From Betaproteobacteria bacterium (lineage in GTDB: Bacteria; Pseudomonadota; Gammaproteobacteria; Burkholderiales; SG8-39), in NCBI GenBank assembly GCA_011391185.1, contig JAABRB010000121.1, positions 1 to 9,073 of the forward strand: a stretch of DNA of 9,073 nucleotides. The letters run 5' to 3'. The position numbers and the translations under genes are program-made. The notes under the pieces were generated by a model. The model made no database searches. It was not told the origin of the DNA and saw nothing but the letters and a program-made list of their open reading frames with translations. The stretch's first letter is position 1; every line of letters begins with the position of its first letter. Below are positions 7,117 through 9,073 of the stretch, piece after piece.

Positions 7117-8292
7117 TCACTTCGACAGATAGCGCATGGCGCGCTCGAGGCCGTCGATGGTCATCGGGTACATGCGATCGGCCATGATCTCGCGCAGGAT
7201 TCCGATCGACTGACGGTAGGGCCAGAGCTGTTCGGGCTCGGGATTGAGCCACACCGCCTTGGCATACACGTCGAGCATGCGCCGGATCCAGATCGCGCCA
7301 GCCTCCTCGTTGTGATACTCGACGGAGCCGCCTGGCTGCAGGATCTCGTACGGGCTCATCGTCGCGTCGCCGACGAAGATCAGTTTATAGTCGTGCCCGT
7401 ACTTGTGCAGGATGTCCGCGGTGCGGGTCCGCTCCGCGTGGCGGCGGCGATTGTCCTTCCATACGAAATCGTAGAGACAGTTGTGGAAGTAGAAGTATTC
7501 CAGGTGTTTGAACTCGGTTTTCGAGGCAGAGAACATCTCCTGGGCGAGCTTGATGTGATCGTCCATCGAGCCGCCGACGTCCAGGAACATCAGCACTTTC
7601 ACGGCGTTGTGCCGCTCCGGCCGCATGTGCAGATCGAGGTAGCCGGCGTTCCGTGCGGTCGAGTCGATGGTGACGGGCAGGTCGAGCTCCTCCGGGGCGC
7701 CCTCGCGCGCAAAGCGTCGCAGCCGGCGTAGCGCGAGCTTGATGTTCCGTACCCCGAGCTCGGTGTCGGAGTCGTAATTGCGGTACTCGCGCTGATCCCA
7801 GACCTTCACCGCGCTCCGGTTCCGGCTCTTGTCCTGGCCGATGCGGATGCCTTCCGGGTGGTACCCGTATGCGCCGAAAGGGGACGTGCCGGCCGTGCCG
7901 ATCCATTTGCTGCCGCCCTGGTGGCGGCCCTTCTGCTCCTCGAGGCGCTGCTTGAGCATCTCCATCAGCTTCTCCCAGCCGCCGAGCGATTCGATCAGCG
8001 CCTTCTCCTCGGGGGACAGGTTGAGCTCGGCCTGCTTCATCAGCCACTCGAGGGGAATATCGACCTCGGTGCCGACGACCGACTCGACGCCCTTGAAAAA
8101 CTCGGCAAATACCCGATCGAACTTGTCGAAATTCGACTCGTCCTTCACGAGCGTCGCGCGCGCGAGGTAGTAGAACTGGTCGATCGAAGGTTCGATGACG
8201 TTCTTCGACATGGCCTCGATCAGCGTCAGATATTCCTTGATGGAGACCGGGAGCTTGGCGCTTTTCATCCTGACGAAGAATCCGGCGAGCAT
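7117..8292 (-). CDS. CoxE-like von Willebrand factor A domain protein
   Basis: This is a 391-residue cytoplasmic protein of the VWA family related to CoxE. Such proteins usually act with a MoxR-type AAA+ ATPase as a metal-dependent chaperone or maturation factor. The N-terminal half is helical (FFVRMKSAKLPVSIKEYLTL, then a charged region around 95-130). The VWA core starts near 230, with a metal-site motif DVGGS (238-242), a D-x-G-x-S variant of the usual D-x-S-x-S, then HLEYFYFHNCLYD (263-275) and LIFVGDATMSPYEILQPGG (304-322). As far as I recall, the glycine is normal in this subfamily. ATG at 8292 follows AGAGG by six bases and lies one base after the acetyltransferase stop, so translation is probably coupled. 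No MoxR gene is visible; it may lie beyond the right edge or elsewhere. No signal peptide or membrane segment is seen, and the target is unknown. Confidence 0.88.
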   Translation of the reverse strand: MLAGFFVRMKSAKLPVSIKEYLTLIEAMSKNVIEPSIDQFYYLARATLVKDESNFDKFDRVFAEFFKGVESVVGTEVDIPLEWLMKQAELNLSPEEKALIESLGGWEKLMEMLKQRLEEQKGRHQGGSKWIGTAGTSPFGAYGYHPEGIRIGQDKSRNRSAVKVWDQREYRNYDSDTELGVRNIKLALRRLRRFAREGAPEELDLPVTIDSTARNAGYLDLHMRPERHNAVKVLMFLDVGGSMDDHIKLAQEMFSASKTEFKHLEYFYFHNCLYDFVWKDNRRRHAERTRTADILHKYGHDYKLIFVGDATMSPYEILQPGGSVEYHNEEAGAIWIRRMLDVYAKAVWLNPEPEQLWPYRQSIGILREIMADRMYPMTIDGLERAMRYLSK

Positions 8293-8293
8293 C

Positions 8294-8890
8294 TCAGGCC
8301 TCTGTCGAAAGCACCGACGGGTGGCGCGCGAGCCGGGCTTCGAGCTGCTCGTGCACCGCCGGCCACTCTTCGCGCAGGATCGAGAAGACGTAGGTATTAC
8401 GCAGCCAGCCGTCGGGCATGATCATGTGGTGGCGCAGGATGCCGTCCTGGTGCGCGCCGAGATCGAGGATGGCCTTGCGGGAGCGAACGTTGCGCTCGTC
8501 GGTCCTGAATTCGACTGCGACGGCGCCGAGATTTTCGAAGGCGTGCGCGAGGAGCAGGATCTTGCAGGTCGTGTTGACCGGAGAGCGTTGGCGCGATGCG
8601 GCGTACCAAGTGTTGCCGATCTCGAGGCGATGGTGTGCGAGATCGATATTGAGGTAGCGCGTCGATCCGATGATCCTTCCGCTCGGCAGGTCTTCGACGA
8701 CGAAGGGCAGGGCGCGACCCTCGGCGTGCGCTGCCAGGGCCAGGTCGACCCAGGTCGCCATGGTTGCGGGACTGCCGATGAACGTGAAGCCGAGGGACCA
8801 GAGCTCCCCGTCTCGTGCGGCCTCGATGAGTGAGGGTGCATCCGACTTCTCGAGGGGACGCAAGCGAACCGGGCTACGCTCCAACGTCAT
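8294..8890 (-). CDS. GNAT family N-acetyltransferase (RimJ/RimL-like)
   Basis: This is a 198-residue cytoplasmic acetyltransferase of the GNAT fold, using acetyl-CoA; the substrate is not predictable. The family layout is clear: N-terminal strand VRLRPLEKSDAPSLIEAA (8-25), central strands with LPFVVEDLPSGRIIGSTRY (61-79) and HRLEIGNTWYAASRQRSPVNTTCKILLLAHAF (87-118), where the acetyl-CoA loop is expected near YAASRQR, then AVEFRTDERNVRSRKAILDLGA (125-146), as in protein N-acetyltransferases of the RimJ/RimL type. ATG at 8890 fits where family homology begins. A TTG at 8935 would add 15 residues of low-complexity character and is not preferred; neither start has a well-placed ribosome site. 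The stop is one base before the VWA start, indicating an operon. Confidence 0.88.
   Translation of the reverse strand: MTLERSPVRLRPLEKSDAPSLIEAARDGELWSLGFTFIGSPATMATWVDLALAAHAEGRALPFVVEDLPSGRIIGSTRYLNIDLAHHRLEIGNTWYAASRQRSPVNTTCKILLLAHAFENLGAVAVEFRTDERNVRSRKAILDLGAHQDGILRHHMIMPDGWLRNTYVFSILREEWPAVHEQLEARLARHPSVLSTEA
8299..8303 (-). promoter_or_regulatory. Ribosome binding site of the VWA gene inside the acetyltransferase 3' end
   Basis: On the minus strand AGAGG lies six bases before ATG at 8292 and inside the last codons of the acetyltransferase gene. The order AGAGG, TGA stop, one base, ATG is a classic arrangement for coupled translation. Confidence 0.6.
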
Positions 8891-8946
8891 GGGCGCGAGA
8901 CGCGGCCAGGGTGTCGTATTCGCGGGTCCGTTCAAGGCCTATCCGC

Positions 8947-9073
8947 TCAGCGGTTCTGCCGTGCCATGAACACGAGCCGTTCGAAAAGATGCACGTCCTG
9001 CTCACGCGATTGAACAAGGGGGCACGCCCCCTTGTATATCGCCCAAGTATGCAGGACGTGCATGGCCTTGCTA
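8947..9073 (-). CDS. Possible 3' end of an unidentified gene (partial, enters from the right edge)
   Basis: A minus-strand frame is open from the right edge to TGA at 8949-8947 and encodes about 41 residues, ending EQDVHLFERLVFMARQNR. The last 18 codons have GC at 14 of 18 third positions and a protein-like composition. The part nearer the edge is less convincing and overlaps the 75-base palindrome. An internal ATG at 9063 could give a 38-residue protein, but no ribosome site can be assessed. I do not recognise the family. The stop lies 56 bases before the acetyltransferase start, so it could be the upstream gene of the same operon. The plus strand is also open here, so chance is a real alternative. 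Confidence 0.3.
   Translation of the reverse strand, partial: SKAMHVLHTWAIYKGACPLVQSREQDVHLFERLVFMARQNR
8989..9063. repeat. 75-base imperfect palindrome with nested hairpin
   Basis: The ends are a perfect 13-base inverted repeat, ATGCACGTCCTGC (8989-9001) and GCAGGACGTGCAT (9051-9063). The centre is a perfect 9 bp stem, ACAAGGGGG (9014-9022) and CCCCCTTGT (9027-9035), around the loop CACG. The arms between also correspond loosely (GCGAT near 9006-9010 and its complement near 9038-9042), so the whole is a degenerate palindrome. It may be a REP-like or miniature mobile element, a transcript hairpin or a protein-binding site. Its sequence is unlike the 97-base element at 6980. Confidence 0.6.

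Noticed and set aside
8891..8935. TTG start at 8935 for the acetyltransferase
   Set aside because: Family-like sequence begins at ATG 8890; the purine stretch before the TTG is too close to serve as a good ribosome site.

Overview
The window is GC-rich and densely coding, with high GC at third codon positions and GTG/ATG starts. The proteins resemble those of Proteobacteria, most likely a betaproteobacterium; this is inferred from family resemblance and not tested by any search. No tRNA, rRNA, CRISPR array, transposase or phage gene is visible, and no stretch longer than 300 bases lacks a gene.

Layout. Bases 1-848 carry two genes on the minus strand: a peroxiredoxin (345-848) and, downstream of it, a response-regulator receiver domain that runs off the left edge (1-262). 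A 162-base intergenic region (849-1010) separates these from a plus-strand pair and holds outward-facing promoter candidates. The pair is a GspE/PilB-type secretion or pilus assembly ATPase (1011-2810) and, 7 bases later, a 1379-residue membrane protein with the order MASE1, five PAS, GGDEF, EAL (2818-6957). The pair looks like an operon joining an assembly motor to cyclic di-GMP turnover. A convergent gap (6958-7116) contains a 97-base palindromic element built of two inverted hairpin-rich halves. The right part is minus strand: a CoxE-like von Willebrand A (VWA) protein (7117-8292), a GNAT acetyltransferase (8294-8890) one base upstream of it and probably translationally coupled, and the possible 3' end of another gene entering from the right edge (8947-9073), which overlaps a 75-base imperfect palindrome.

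How the genes may work together. The clearest theme is cyclic di-GMP signalling coupled to a type IV pilus or type II secretion style motor. The second gene has an intact GGDEF signature and inhibitory site, most EAL catalytic residues, but an altered C-terminal QGxxF motif. Its PAS array has an A-B-B-B-A pattern: three central copies with an exact 125-residue period and no gaps, flanked by two outer domains that align to each other without gaps. No wholly new defence or mobile system was found. The most unusual items are this sensor architecture, the altered EAL motif and the two palindromic elements.
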